Shown here one piece after another: positions 1 to 8,543 of a DNA stretch of 64,000 bases (position 1 is the stretch's first letter; every line of letters starts with the position of its first letter). This DNA comes from UBA6059 sp964351595. Its GTDB lineage: Bacteria > Bacteroidota > Bacteroidia > Cytophagales > Cyclobacteriaceae. The stretch is taken from positions 1-64,000 of the forward strand of contig CAYGOT010000005.1 of NCBI GenBank assembly GCA_964351595.1. The letters are read 5' to 3'. The notes under the pieces are model-generated. The model did no database searches. It saw only the letters and a program-made list of their open reading frames with translations, and was not told the origin of the DNA. The position numbers and the translations under genes were made by a program.

Positions 1-18
1 TTTAGTTTTCAAATTTGA

Positions 19-345
19 ACTAAATCAACTGTCCCATTTTTTGGGGTACCATCAGCCTTTATCGATATATCAAGCAATGAAGTCGGTCTTGGCGAAAAAT
101 ATATTATTAGTCTCAGTCGCAATTATGATGAATGGAGGGAGTACAATTTTCTTGTATTAATCAAACGTAACGAAGAAGTACTGATATCCGATATTAGTGA
201 AGCCATTGATGACGATTTGGGATATTACAGTTTTGAATATTCTGCTGAAAGAGTAGGAAAGTTCTCGGTTGACATGATTTTTGTTAAGAAAGATAATACT
301 GAATCCAGCTTGTTGTATTCTGCTACTTTATTAGTTCACCCCTGA
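19..345 (+). pseudogene. broken or 5'-truncated ORF, beta-rich (Ig-like) domain
   Basis: An open frame of about 108 codons runs to a TGA at 343-345. It has no ATG near its 5' end and is closed upstream by an in-frame TGA at 16-18. The predicted peptide alternates hydrophobic and polar residues (short stretches such as YIISLSRN, YSFEYSAE, GKFSVDMIF, LLYSATLLV), which suits an extracellular Ig/fibronectin-like beta sandwich. The piece lies on its own contig between the window edge and the N gap, so it is either the 3' end of a gene disrupted by a frameshift near the homopolymers at 36-46 or a decayed remnant. I do not recognise the family. Confidence 0.4.
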
Positions 346-571
346 GGTAGGGAGTTAGATGAAAGTTGATCCCTCTTCGCCATGTTTCGTGTCCTCTCGC
401 TGAGAACAAAAAGAAGTATTTCAAAAGGCCTATAGTTGAAACCTACCATTTCGATTAATGACATCAATTGGTAGTAGGTTTGTGACTTGGCGAGACGCTA
501 AGACTTGAGGGCTTATTTCTAGAGGGACGCTGAAAATAGACTTAGGGATAATTTCAGAATTCTATTGGCAA

Positions 572-606
572 GGAAATAAATTTCATAAGCATGAAATTTC
601 CTTTTT
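572..606 (+). terminator. possible rho-independent terminator
   Basis: ATTTCAT (580-586) pairs with ATGAAAT (591-597) across an AAGC loop. GGAA (572-575) can extend the stem with TTCC (598-601) past a small bulge, and five Ts follow at 602-606. It lies about 230 bp after the broken ORF, so its gene is unclear. Confidence 0.4.
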
Positions 607-628
607 ATAGGCATAAGTTCTAAAACTT

Positions 629-638
629 NNNNNNNNNN
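629..638. other. assembly gap (10 N)
   Basis: Ten consecutive N bases. A fixed-length run like this is normally a scaffold join of unknown true size, so sequence left and right of it may not be adjacent in the genome. Confidence 0.95.
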
Positions 639-690
639 TTATAAGCACAGGATTTTAGGCTACTAGCCATCCTTTCCAGGAAGGCACAAC

Positions 691-1149
691 TCAATCCAAC
701 TCAAAAGGCAAAAATTCCCGTACATCACCACCATACTTGTGTACTTCGCGGATGATGCTGGAGCTGATAGGGGCCAGGCTGGGAGAAGTGATCAAAAATA
801 CCGTCTCCAACTTATCATTGAGTGATCGGTTGATCTGCGAGATTCCGTTTTCATACTCAAAGTCCGTGGTGTTACGAAGACCTCTGACCATAAAACCGGC
901 GTTGTATTTCTTGGCTAAGCTGGCCGTTAGCTCATTGTACTTTACGACCCTTACCCGGTCATTGCCTTCAAAAGCCTTCTCTATGTATTGGATCATTCGG
1001 TCTACTTCAAAGTAACGAGACTTCTTCGTGTTGTGACCGAGTGCGATGATCACCTCATCAAATAGCGCCAGACTCCTGAGTACGATATCTTCATGTCCCT
1101 TGGTAAATGGATCAAATGACCCTGGAAAAAGCGCAATTTTCTTATCCAT
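691..1149 (-). CDS. coaD: phosphopantetheine adenylyltransferase (CoaD)
   Basis: Catalyses ATP + 4'-phosphopantetheine to dephospho-CoA + PPi, the penultimate step of CoA synthesis, in the cytoplasm. The 152-residue length is normal for bacterial CoaD. The nucleotidyltransferase T/HxGH signature is TKGH at residues 16-19, after the FPGSFDP strand-loop. The conserved VRGLRN (about 88-93) and ISSSIIRE (128-135) segments are present. It is the last gene of a minus-strand run (Nudix, anchored protein, DUF3822, coaD), 53 bp after DUF3822. DUF3822 next to coaD is a familiar Bacteroidota arrangement. Confidence 0.96.
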   Translation of the reverse strand: MDKKIALFPGSFDPFTKGHEDIVLRSLALFDEVIIALGHNTKKSRYFEVDRMIQYIEKAFEGNDRVRVVKYNELTASLAKKYNAGFMVRGLRNTTDFEYENGISQINRSLNDKLETVFLITSPSLAPISSSIIREVHKYGGDVREFLPFELD

Positions 1150-1202
1150 GATAGGCGAATAGGTTTCTAATTATCAAGATAGGTAAAATTAGCTAGTGAC
1201 GC

Positions 1203-2093
1203 TCAGTCACATAGGAATACGCTCATCAGATCAAAGTACTGATGATCAGGCACCTGGTCAAACTCAAAATTGAATTTCAAGAAAGAAGGCCGGCTGCCAA
1301 ATGAGATGTGACGGATGTACTTCTTCATTAAGAGTACGTGAGGCGACTGCTGTGAGATATTGCCCCACACTAGCAGCTTCGTTTCTTTTTGGCTAAGTCC
1401 CAACTCCTTAAAGACCAGCATGACGTACTTGAGGTAGTCATTACTGATGCGCACTGCGAACTGATTGTAGTACAACAGCTTCTGCTGGTGAGTCACCACT
1501 ACATGCAAGATGCCTTTGTCCATGAGACAAAACATCATCCGCTCACGTGAATGATCGTCGTTTCTCAGAATGCCTTCTATCAAAGCACTACCCTGATGCA
1601 CGATCTGGACGTTCTTATTGGCGTAGAGCTCATTGAGCCACGCCATCAGCTTCTTGTCCGCAGAGAAGACGTTGATGGCACTTGACTTGATATGTCTGTA
1701 GTAGTAGACCTCTTCGATCTTCGGATTGATCTCGCTATTCACGACGAGATATTCCACTACCGAATCCTTATCAAAATGAGAAGAGGGCACCAATGAAAAC
1801 TTGTGCGTTTTCATAGCTACCCTAATGCTATTCCAAAAGCCGGCCATCAGCAAGTGATGGCTTTCAAATAGCTTTTTGATGACTTCAATCCGTCCGTTGA
1901 TGGTCTTAACACCCTCTAGCACAAAGTCTTCGAGCAGAAGGCATTGGTTAGAGCGCACATCAGTGACACAGAACTGCAGATCCTTGTTTCCTATCTGAAT
2001 GGAAAGGGCATAGTTCTGCAGATCGTCAACATCAAAGCGCTCATCCTTGATTTTGCTTACTAGTCTAAAATCCGGTGCGGTGAGTGTGCTCAA
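1203..2093 (-). CDS. DUF3822 family protein
   Basis: A 296-residue soluble protein with no signal peptide or membrane segment. I recognise it as the Bacteroidota-restricted DUF3822 family from its size, its position directly upstream of coaD, and conserved stretches such as LYYNQFAV, LLVWGNIS and KYIRHISFG. Biochemical function is unknown. The gene starts 5 bp after the stop of the anchored protein (2099-2686), so the two are probably co-transcribed and possibly translationally coupled. A role near CoA or RNA-modification neighbours is only a guess from synteny. Confidence 0.85.
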   Translation of the reverse strand: MSTLTAPDFRLVSKIKDERFDVDDLQNYALSIQIGNKDLQFCVTDVRSNQCLLLEDFVLEGVKTINGRIEVIKKLFESHHLLMAGFWNSIRVAMKTHKFSLVPSSHFDKDSVVEYLVVNSEINPKIEEVYYYRHIKSSAINVFSADKKLMAWLNELYANKNVQIVHQGSALIEGILRNDDHSRERMMFCLMDKGILHVVVTHQQKLLYYNQFAVRISNDYLKYVMLVFKELGLSQKETKLLVWGNISQQSPHVLLMKKYIRHISFGSRPSFLKFNFEFDQVPDHQYFDLMSVFLCD

Positions 2094-2098
2094 TGGAC

Positions 2099-2686
2099 CT
2101 ATTCCCAGTTACCTGCTGTAGTGATATTCGTACGAGAACCGAAGCGAAGCGGCTTCTTTATGTTGGCTTCATTGTCCTCACTTCTTCTAGGATCTACCGG
2201 AACAATATTTCTTACTTCTATGACGTCCACTTCTACACCACCCTTTAGGATTTTGTCAGCGAACATTTCAAACCTCTTATCAGTACCCGGGATTGTCGCC
2301 AAAGTAGCCAAGTTGAAGTTAGGATATTTTGCTTTCGAGAAGATAGAGTCAGTAACGGCAATACTTCCAAGCGTATCGACATAGATAGTAGTTTCTTCAG
2401 CACCATAGTCGAGCAATACAGTCTCTTCCCTGCGCTGTGTGATATAGATACGACCCGTATCGATGAACGCCAATAATGTATCCCAACTTGCTGTATAGCG
2501 ACCATTGGCACCTTGGAAGGCCAACTGAGCATCTCTGATCATCATCAACTTATTGATAACTCTGGCTTCCATTCTGGCGATTCGCTCCTCTTCATCAATT
2601 TTGAACTTGATACTATCTACGAGATAGTAGCCCAAGCCGATAGCAACAATGAATAGAACAATAGTTAGGATTTTCGTGGTGTTCAT
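2099..2686 (-). CDS. membrane-anchored protein, pseudopilin-like N-terminus
   Basis: A 195-residue protein with one N-terminal membrane helix (about residues 6-24) and no cleavable signal, so it should be anchored in the inner membrane with the rest periplasmic. After the helix comes an amphipathic stretch with RDAQLAFQGANGRYTASWD (about 52-70), which resembles pilin/pseudopilin sequences (helix, then Aq-x-f-x-x-nGrYt). No prepilin peptidase site (G/A then FTLIE) is visible, so this may be convergence or a degenerate homologue. It lies between Nudix and DUF3822 in the coaD operon. Function unknown. Confidence 0.7.
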   Translation of the reverse strand: MNTTKILTIVLFIVAIGLGYYLVDSIKFKIDEEERIARMEARVINKLMMIRDAQLAFQGANGRYTASWDTLLAFIDTGRIYITQRREETVLLDYGAEETTIYVDTLGSIAVTDSIFSKAKYPNFNLATLATIPGTDKRFEMFADKILKGGVEVDVIEVRNIVPVDPRRSEDNEANIKKPLRFGSRTNITTAGNWE

Positions 2687-2752
2687 GTTACGGTAGTTTT
2701 TGCAATAATAGTGATTTTAGCCCTTAGATATTAAATGGCCGCTCTAATTTGT

Positions 2753-3229
2753 TCAATTATTCTGAAATATAAAATAGCCTTTCAGGTTTAGCAATTCATC
2801 AATATTTGAGCAGTAGCGGAAGCAGTTATGAACGGTAAAAGGGTTCATTTTTTTAATCTGCTCAAAATCTAGAAAACCAACTTCCTTGATCATTTGATTC
2901 TCGAAGGACAACTCCGGGTCATGACCAAGTCCAAGCTCTCCTGAGACAATCTTGACGCTAAAAAAAACCTCAATGGCATGAATAGGGGAGTGGAGGTACT
3001 CATTTATAAACATGAATTCACCCACTTCGACCTGGAGTCCTGTTTCCTCGTCAAATTCTCTTATCAATTGCTCCTTGAGGGAGAGTCCATATTCAGCCCC
3101 TCCTCCAGGAGGAGACCAGAGGTAGCCCTCGGGACCCAGTGGTTCATGTCTTACCAGAAGAATTTTATTGTTTCTCACGGCAATACCACACACTCTTGTT
3201 CTTACTTTGTGCCCGAATGTTCGGGTCAT
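2753..3229 (-). CDS. Nudix hydrolase
   Basis: A hydrolase of nucleoside diphosphates linked to another moiety; substrate unknown. I use ATG at 3229 (158 residues, starting MTRTFGHKV). The longer frame would need a TTG at 3292 that overlaps the divergent helicase gene. The Nudix helix is around residues 43-67 and ends in REFDEETGL, with the catalytic Glu cluster intact. The earlier Glu of GX5EX7RE is replaced by Leu (GAEYGL where GxxxGE is usual), which is atypical. WSPPGG precedes the box as in MutT-like members. It heads the coaD run. Confidence 0.85.
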   Translation of the reverse strand: MTRTFGHKVRTRVCGIAVRNNKILLVRHEPLGPEGYLWSPPGGGAEYGLSLKEQLIREFDEETGLQVEVGEFMFINEYLHSPIHAIEVFFSVKIVSGELGLGHDPELSFENQMIKEVGFLDFEQIKKMNPFTVHNCFRYCSNIDELLNLKGYFIFQNN

Positions 3230-3285
3230 ATCGGCTGCTTCCAATGATCCTGCTCTTGTGTCCTGCGAATTTAACGTAATCCACT

Positions 3286-4686
3286 TTGCCAAAACCTTCA
3301 GAGGTCGTACTTCGAAAAATTGATTTTGAGCCTACCAGCCACCAGAAAGTGTTCTTTGGTCAGCTGGATGAACTCTTATCAGAAAAGACCGATAAGCCTG
3401 TACTCATCTTGAAAGGGTATGCAGGTACAGGAAAAACCACCTTGATTTCCTCTCTGGTAGGGTTACTTCCATTGTTCAACTACAGGTATATGCTCTTAGC
3501 ACCTACCGGAAGGGCTGCCAAGGTCATCAACAGTTATTCCGGTAGGTCAGCATTTACCATACATAAGATCATATTTAAGCAAGTCGCCCGGGAAGATGGT
3601 GGATTGGCTTTCCAACGGCAGAAAAATTATAGTAAACGGACAGTCTTTGTCATTGATGAAGCTTCCATGCTATCAAGTGAGTCAGCCTACGGACGAAAAT
3701 CGCTACTCGAGGAAGTGATGGCTTTTATCTTTGAGCATAGCTCGAATCGCCTCATTATCATGGGGGACGATGCACAGCTTCCGCCGGTGGGCCAGGACTA
3801 CAGTGCCAGTCTGGATAGTAAGTTTATAGCTTCAAAGTTCAAGACGGGACTTCAGGAGACGCGACTAACCGAGGTGATTAGACAAGTACAGGGCTCTGGT
3901 ATTTTGGTCAATGCAACGAACCTGCGAAATCAACTCGCCTCCCAGAAACCATCAATATCATTTACGATAGGGCCCTATAAGGATATCTATAGAATGACGG
4001 GTGAGCGACTGGAGGATGGCATTCGGTACGCCTATGACAAGTACGGACAGGATGATACCATGATAGTCTGTCGCTCTAACAAATCGGCGTATCAATACAA
4101 TCAGTACATCCGTCAACGCATATTTTATTTTGAAAATGAACTAGAAGCAGGAGATGTGCTCATGATCGCCCGCAATAATTATCATTATCTGGATGAGGGT
4201 AGTAAAGCTGGTTTTTTAGCGAATGGTGATTTTGTACGGATCAACAAAGTGAGAAAGTTCGAAGATATTCACGACATGAGGTTTGCCGAGCTGGAACTGC
4301 AATTGCTTGACTATCCCGATGAGCCCTTTGAGGCCAGGATATTCCTCGACTCACTCCATCATGACAGTCCGTCGCTACCGATGGAAGTGACGCGTGCGCT
4401 CTATGATAAGGTATGTCTTGATTACGAGGATATAGAGGATTCTAAAAAGCGGCAGAAGGAAATCCGCCAAGATCCATACCTGAATGCGCTTCAAGTAAAG
4501 TTCGCTTATGCCCTGACTTGCCATAAGTCGCAAGGTGGCCAATGGCAGGCAGTTTTTGTGGATCAGGGCTATGTGACTGAGGAAATGGTCAACAGTGAAT
4601 TTGTAAGGTGGCTGTACACTGCTATCACCAGATCGCGGCAGGAACTTTTTTTGGTCAATTTTCATTCAAGTTTTTTCAATGGTTAG
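3286..4686 (+). CDS. RecD-like / UvrD-C-type ATP-dependent DNA helicase
   Basis: A 466-residue superfamily 1 helicase. Visible motifs are Walker A GYAGTGKTT (44-52), APTGRAA (Ia, 72-78), Walker B VIDEAS (122-127), GDDAQLPPVG (III, 160-169) and, near the C-terminus, TCHKSQGGQW and YTAITRSR (motifs V/VI). This matches the short AAA_30 plus UvrD_C_2 RecD-like proteins common in Bacteroidota, rather than full-length RecD of RecBCD. No Met occurs before the P-loop and an in-frame TAA lies at 3277-3279, so TTG at 3286 is the only sensible start. Likely roles are DNA repair or recombination. Confidence 0.88.
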   Translation: MPKPSEVVLRKIDFEPTSHQKVFFGQLDELLSEKTDKPVLILKGYAGTGKTTLISSLVGLLPLFNYRYMLLAPTGRAAKVINSYSGRSAFTIHKIIFKQVAREDGGLAFQRQKNYSKRTVFVIDEASMLSSESAYGRKSLLEEVMAFIFEHSSNRLIIMGDDAQLPPVGQDYSASLDSKFIASKFKTGLQETRLTEVIRQVQGSGILVNATNLRNQLASQKPSISFTIGPYKDIYRMTGERLEDGIRYAYDKYGQDDTMIVCRSNKSAYQYNQYIRQRIFYFENELEAGDVLMIARNNYHYLDEGSKAGFLANGDFVRINKVRKFEDIHDMRFAELELQLLDYPDEPFEARIFLDSLHHDSPSLPMEVTRALYDKVCLDYEDIEDSKKRQKEIRQDPYLNALQVKFAYALTCHKSQGGQWQAVFVDQGYVTEEMVNSEFVRWLYTAITRSRQELFLVNFHSSFFNG

Positions 4687-4722
4687 TCTTATTTTGCGTT
4701 AATATCCTAAAATTGATTAGAG

Positions 4723-5136
4723 ATGAGAGTTGCACTGGTATTGATCACCATGTTGATAGCCCAAATGGCTTGGGCACAAGAGGGCGGAGTATTATTGAAG
4801 GTAGGTCCTTATATAGAATTTGCAGATGCCGAACATGACTTTGGCGATATCTCTCAAGGAGATAAAGTTGAGCATACCTTCGCTTTTAAAAATTCGGGTA
4901 CGGAACCCCTCATCCTATCCAATGTGCTCGTGACATGCGGGTGTACCGCCACAGACTGGCCGAAGCAACCCATCATGCCGGGGGAAAACAAAGAACTCAC
5001 GGTCAGCTTTGACAGCACAGGAAAAGTAGGGCGACAAAACAAGGTGATTACGATAGTTTCAAACGCGACCAATAGTCAGGAGCGGGTGAAGATCGTCACC
5101 AACATCCTCCCAAAAGGCAGCTTCAACAGGCTCTAG
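4723..5136 (+). CDS. DUF1573 domain secreted protein
   Basis: A 137-residue protein with a clear signal peptide (MRVALVLITMLIAQMAWAQ). The mature part is one DUF1573 (ASH/MSP-like Ig) domain: HDFGDISQGD, then HTFAFKNSGTEPL, then the CGCT cysteine pair (about 67-69), and a closing strand with VTNILPKG. Such domains are abundant in Bacteroidota envelopes and are thought to mediate protein-protein contacts; no enzymatic role is known. It is 36 bp downstream of the helicase, same strand. Its TAG stop abuts the convergent DUF423 stop with no base between. Confidence 0.88.
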   Translation: MRVALVLITMLIAQMAWAQEGGVLLKVGPYIEFADAEHDFGDISQGDKVEHTFAFKNSGTEPLILSNVLVTCGCTATDWPKQPIMPGENKELTVSFDSTGKVGRQNKVITIVSNATNSQERVKIVTNILPKGSFNRL

Positions 5137-5508
5137 CTAAGATTTCCAGAAGCCAATGGCAAGCATTGCCCAGGCGATCAGGAAGCATAAACCGCCTATT
5201 GGAGTGATCGCTCCCAGTACTTTTATGTTGGTGATGGAGAGAATGTAAAGGCTACCGCTAAAAATAAGTATGCCTGCAATAAACAGCCATACGCTATTTT
5301 CCATCAGCCGTCCCGGGTAGTACTGCAATAATACTCCGGTGAGCAGCAGAGCCAATGCATGATACATGTGGTATTTGACGGCTGTTTCAAAAGTATCGAC
5401 TCGCTGGTTGGCTTCAAGTATAGACTGTAATCCATGTGCTCCAAAAGCTCCTATTGCGACAGCTAAGAAGGCTAATATTGATCCTGAGAGTAGGGCTATT
5501 TTCTGCAT
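5137..5508 (-). CDS. DUF423 family small membrane protein
   Basis: A 123-residue protein of four predicted membrane helices, typical of DUF423 (YgdD-like), with the family hallmark AIGAFGAHGL near the N-terminus and a C-terminal PIGGLCFLIAW helix. I choose ATG at 5508 (MQKIALLSG) because the upstream extension is antisense-like sequence inside yggS. This start is 2 bp after the yggS stop at 5511-5513, indicating one transcript and coupled translation. Function is unknown; homologues are inner-membrane proteins. Confidence 0.88.
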   Translation of the reverse strand: MQKIALLSGSILAFLAVAIGAFGAHGLQSILEANQRVDTFETAVKYHMYHALALLLTGVLLQYYPGRLMENSVWLFIAGILIFSGSLYILSITNIKVLGAITPIGGLCFLIAWAMLAIGFWKS

Positions 5509-5510
5509 GG

Positions 5511-6161
5511 CTAATAGTTTCTTTCCCCAAAAATGGCTGTGCCGACCCTGATCATATTGCTTCCCTGCTCGATAGCAATTTGATAGTCTCCACTCATCCC
5601 CATGCTCAGGATATCCCAATTATATTGGTCAAATAAGCTTTTCAACGAGGCAAACTCTTCGGCAACCTGGCTTTTATCATCTGTAAAGGTTGCCATTCCC
5701 ATCAATCCTTCGATTTTGACATTAGGGTACTTGGATAGACCGTCGTTGCTGAGTAGCTGCTCTATCTCCTCTGCCGAGAATCCAAATTTTGTGTCCTCCT
5801 TTGCAATGTGTACCTGAAGCAAGCAGCTAACTATGCGATCGACCTTGGCGGCTTGTTTGTCGATTTCTTTCAGGAGCTTTTCTGAGTCTACACCATGAAT
5901 GAGGTGTACGAACGGCACGATGTACTTCACCTTGTTGCGCTGAAGATGACCGATCATATGCCATTTGATATCCTTTGGCAGAGCTTCTGCTTTAGCTACA
6001 AGATCCTGCACCTTATTCTCACCAAAATCCCTTTGCCCTGCATCATATGCTTCCATGACTAGCTCATTGGGTTTGGTTTTACTCACTGCCACTAATGTGC
6101 ACTGAGAGCCTTCAATGGATGATTTTATGGTTTCTAGTCTTGAGTGTATTGTTGTCGGCAT
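5511..6161 (-). CDS. yggS: YggS/PLPBP family pyridoxal-5'-phosphate homeostasis protein
   Basis: A 216-residue fold-type III (alanine-racemase-like barrel) PLP protein with no known catalysis; the family buffers PLP and affects amino-acid and keto-acid pools. The PLP lysine is K28 in AVSKTKP. Other family segments are DFGENKVQDL, WHMIGHLQRNK, GLMGMATF and LSMGMSGDYQIAI, ending with RVGTAIFGER. Length and order are normal. It is followed at 2 bp by the DUF423 gene. Confidence 0.94.
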   Translation of the reverse strand: MPTTIHSRLETIKSSIEGSQCTLVAVSKTKPNELVMEAYDAGQRDFGENKVQDLVAKAEALPKDIKWHMIGHLQRNKVKYIVPFVHLIHGVDSEKLLKEIDKQAAKVDRIVSCLLQVHIAKEDTKFGFSAEEIEQLLSNDGLSKYPNVKIEGLMGMATFTDDKSQVAEEFASLKSLFDQYNWDILSMGMSGDYQIAIEQGSNMIRVGTAIFGERNY

Positions 6162-6265
6162 ATGCTTCTATTCTGCTAAGTGTAAAATTAACAAATAGTT
6201 GATCGGAGGATGAACACTTTTCGGTCTTATACGTCTAACTTCATTGTTTATATTTTTTACTCCTT

Positions 6266-7819
6266 ATGGCGATCATCGGTAAGCTCCTTAAGAATGGCAT
6301 TAAGATCAGGGAAGCATTAGAACAGGACTTTTCCTCACCCATTGAACTTCAAAAAAATGAGCTCAAAAAGCTCATGATCACAGCTCGAGATACTGCGTTT
6401 GGTAAGCGATACCAGTTTTCAAGTATCCTCAGGTCGTTTAGATCGAGTAGCCACGACACTTTTTATGACGACTTTAAGTCGGCCATACCCATCCATGACT
6501 ATCAAAGCATGAATGCCAACTGGTGGCAGGATGCCAGGGAGGGGAGACCTAATGTTAGTTGGCCCGGTAAGGTGAACTATTTTGCGCTCAGTAGTGGTAC
6601 ATCTGATGCGGCTTCAAAGTATATCCCTATCACGACCGAAATGCTCAGATCAATCAAGAGAACAAGCGTAAGGCAAATATTAACCTTGTCTAAATACGAT
6701 GTTCCGGATGAGCTTTATACTAAAGGTATATTGATGCTCGGGGGTAGCACCAACCTACGCCGGAATGGTCGATATTTTGAGGGTGACCTAAGCGGAATTA
6801 CAGCTTCTCAGATTCCGTTTTGGTTTCAGCACCACTATAAGCCGGGCAAGAAGATCGCCAGAACAACCAATTGGTCTGAGAAACTTGATGAGATCACCAA
6901 AATGGCACCCACCTGGGATATTGGCATCATCGTAGGAGTGCCTGCATGGTTGCAACTGCTGCTCGAGAAAATAGTGAGTCACTACAAGGTGGACACCATT
7001 CATGATATTTGGCCGAACCTTTCGCTGTTTGTTCATGGAGGGGTGTCGTTTGAGCCATACAAAAGGAGTTTTTCAGCGTATCTGGCGCGTCCACTGATTT
7101 ACATGGAAACCTACCTGGCTTCTGAGGGGTTTCTGGCTTTTCAGGATACTCCTGATTCCAAACACATGAAGTTGGTATTGAACAATGGCATATTCTATGA
7201 ATTCGTGCCCTTCAATGACCAAAATTTCGATGTGAATGGTGACATGAGAGCAGATGCTGAAGTGCTAAAAATTGATGAGGTGCACAACAATCAGGAGTAT
7301 GCCTTGTTGATTAGTACTAATGCAGGAGCATGGCGATATTTGATAGGTGATACCGTGAGAATAGTATCAAAACATACCGCCGAAATTGTGATCACAGGGC
7401 GAACCAAGCATTTCTTGAGCTTATGTGGTGAGCATCTGTCACTTGACAACATGAATAAAGCAGTCGAAATAGTAGCTGACCAATTAAATATCCACATCAC
7501 TGAGTTTACAGTGGCGGGCTATTCGCACGGACCGACCTTTGCGCATCGCTGGTTTATTGGCACCAATGACTATGCGGATGAATTTGAGTTAGCAAGGTGC
7601 ATCGATAGTACTCTGAAAGGATTGAATGACGACTACTCTACGGAAAGGTCTCACGCCTTATCAGAAATATCTGTGAAATTGCTTCCTACACATGTGTTTT
7701 ATGACTGGATGAGAATGCACGGCAAAGAGGGAGGCCAAAACAAATTCCCCCGAGTTTTAAAGAAAGAGAAACTGACTTCCTGGGAAAGTTTTCTTGAGAA
7801 TAGCCAAGCCACCGCATGA
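6266..7819 (+). CDS. GH3 family acyl-adenylate-forming amidosynthetase-like protein
   Basis: A 517-residue member of the GH3 superfamily (ANL-type fold), known in plants for conjugating acyl acids such as indole-3-acetate and jasmonate to amino acids via an acyl-AMP. Recognisable segments are FALSSGTSDAASKYIPIT (phosphate-binding loop, about 111-128), the long acidic C-terminal half with LLISTNAGAWRYLIGD (about 347-362), and TGRTKHFLSLCGEHLS (about 375-390). GH3-like proteins are widespread in Bacteroidota but their substrates are unknown. The stop overlaps the LysE start by 4 bp (ATGA), implying coupled translation and perhaps export of a product or by-product. Confidence 0.88.
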   Translation: MAIIGKLLKNGIKIREALEQDFSSPIELQKNELKKLMITARDTAFGKRYQFSSILRSFRSSSHDTFYDDFKSAIPIHDYQSMNANWWQDAREGRPNVSWPGKVNYFALSSGTSDAASKYIPITTEMLRSIKRTSVRQILTLSKYDVPDELYTKGILMLGGSTNLRRNGRYFEGDLSGITASQIPFWFQHHYKPGKKIARTTNWSEKLDEITKMAPTWDIGIIVGVPAWLQLLLEKIVSHYKVDTIHDIWPNLSLFVHGGVSFEPYKRSFSAYLARPLIYMETYLASEGFLAFQDTPDSKHMKLVLNNGIFYEFVPFNDQNFDVNGDMRADAEVLKIDEVHNNQEYALLISTNAGAWRYLIGDTVRIVSKHTAEIVITGRTKHFLSLCGEHLSLDNMNKAVEIVADQLNIHITEFTVAGYSHGPTFAHRWFIGTNDYADEFELARCIDSTLKGLNDDYSTERSHALSEISVKLLPTHVFYDWMRMHGKEGGQNKFPRVLKKEKLTSWESFLENSQATA

Positions 7820-8424
7820 GTTTACTTCATGGTGTTGCGTTTGGAGCTCTCTTTGTCTTTACGATAGGCCCAACTTTTTTTGTAATTCTTCAGTCCAGCC
7901 TTTCGCGAGGATTTGTCGCTGGAGCAATGACTGCCTTTGGTATCTCCATCTGCGATATCAGCTATGCTACCCTTGCCTCACTGGGACTTTCTAGTCTTAT
8001 CGAAAATGAGAGTTTCCGTTGGTGGCTGGCGTTGATTGGTGGGACGCTACTATTTGTGTTTGGAATTGTATCTATAGTCAAGAAACCGCAGCTATCGACC
8101 ATTTCGGACGAAGGAGAGAAGGGTGGTCTGGGCAAATTCTTTATCAAAGGAGTGCTTATCAATGGTATTAACCCTTTCGTTGTGATTTTCTGGATGGGCA
8201 TTGTCGGTATGTCGACCGTCAATTGGGGTTATACCGGATGGGACCAGCATCTGTTCATCATGGGCATGCTGGGAATGATCCTGAGTACAGACATCCTCAA
8301 AAGCTTTCTGGCCAATCGCTTGCGTACCTGGATCACAATGAAGCGTATTACAATCATCAACAAGATTGTAGGTGCAGCTTTAGTGCTCTTCAGCTTGCAG
8401 CTATTTTACGAAACGATCAAGTAG
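7816..8424 (+). CDS. LysE family amino-acid/metabolite exporter
   Basis: A 202-residue inner-membrane protein with about six hydrophobic helices, matching LysE/RhtB. The N-terminal FTIGPTFFVILQSSLSRGF (about residues 15-33) is the family signature (xxGPxxxxvxxxslxrGxxxG), and NPFVVIFWMGIVG is the usual mid-protein NP helix. The start codon overlaps the GH3 stop (ATGA at 7816-7819), so synthesis is probably coupled. The exported substrate cannot be read from sequence; the GH3 partner suggests an amino acid or an acyl-amino-acid conjugate. Confidence 0.9.
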   Translation: MSLLHGVAFGALFVFTIGPTFFVILQSSLSRGFVAGAMTAFGISICDISYATLASLGLSSLIENESFRWWLALIGGTLLFVFGIVSIVKKPQLSTISDEGEKGGLGKFFIKGVLINGINPFVVIFWMGIVGMSTVNWGYTGWDQHLFIMGMLGMILSTDILKSFLANRLRTWITMKRITIINKIVGAALVLFSLQLFYETIK

Positions 8425-8543
8425 TCTGGATGATGCTGTGAACTAATCAAGGAATACCTCAGCTAAGTTAGACTAGCTTCTTTCGGTCCGATAAGCAGCT
8501 TATCTAGGCTTTCAGTTAGAGATATAGCACTTGGTTCTTTACT

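Larger units (their letters stand above)
346..690. other. gene-free stretch around the scaffold gap
   Basis: I see no credible gene in this 345-bp stretch. It holds the complementary arms AAACCTAC (about 449-456) and GTAGGTTT (about 474-481), a terminator-like hairpin at 572-606, and the N gap at 629-638. The distance between the flanking genes is unknown because of the gap. Confidence 0.6.

Noticed and set aside
8490..8504. Hairpin GATAAG-CAG-CTTATC between lysE and the decarboxylase
   Set aside because: Six-base AT-rich stem without a T run; not convincing as a terminator.
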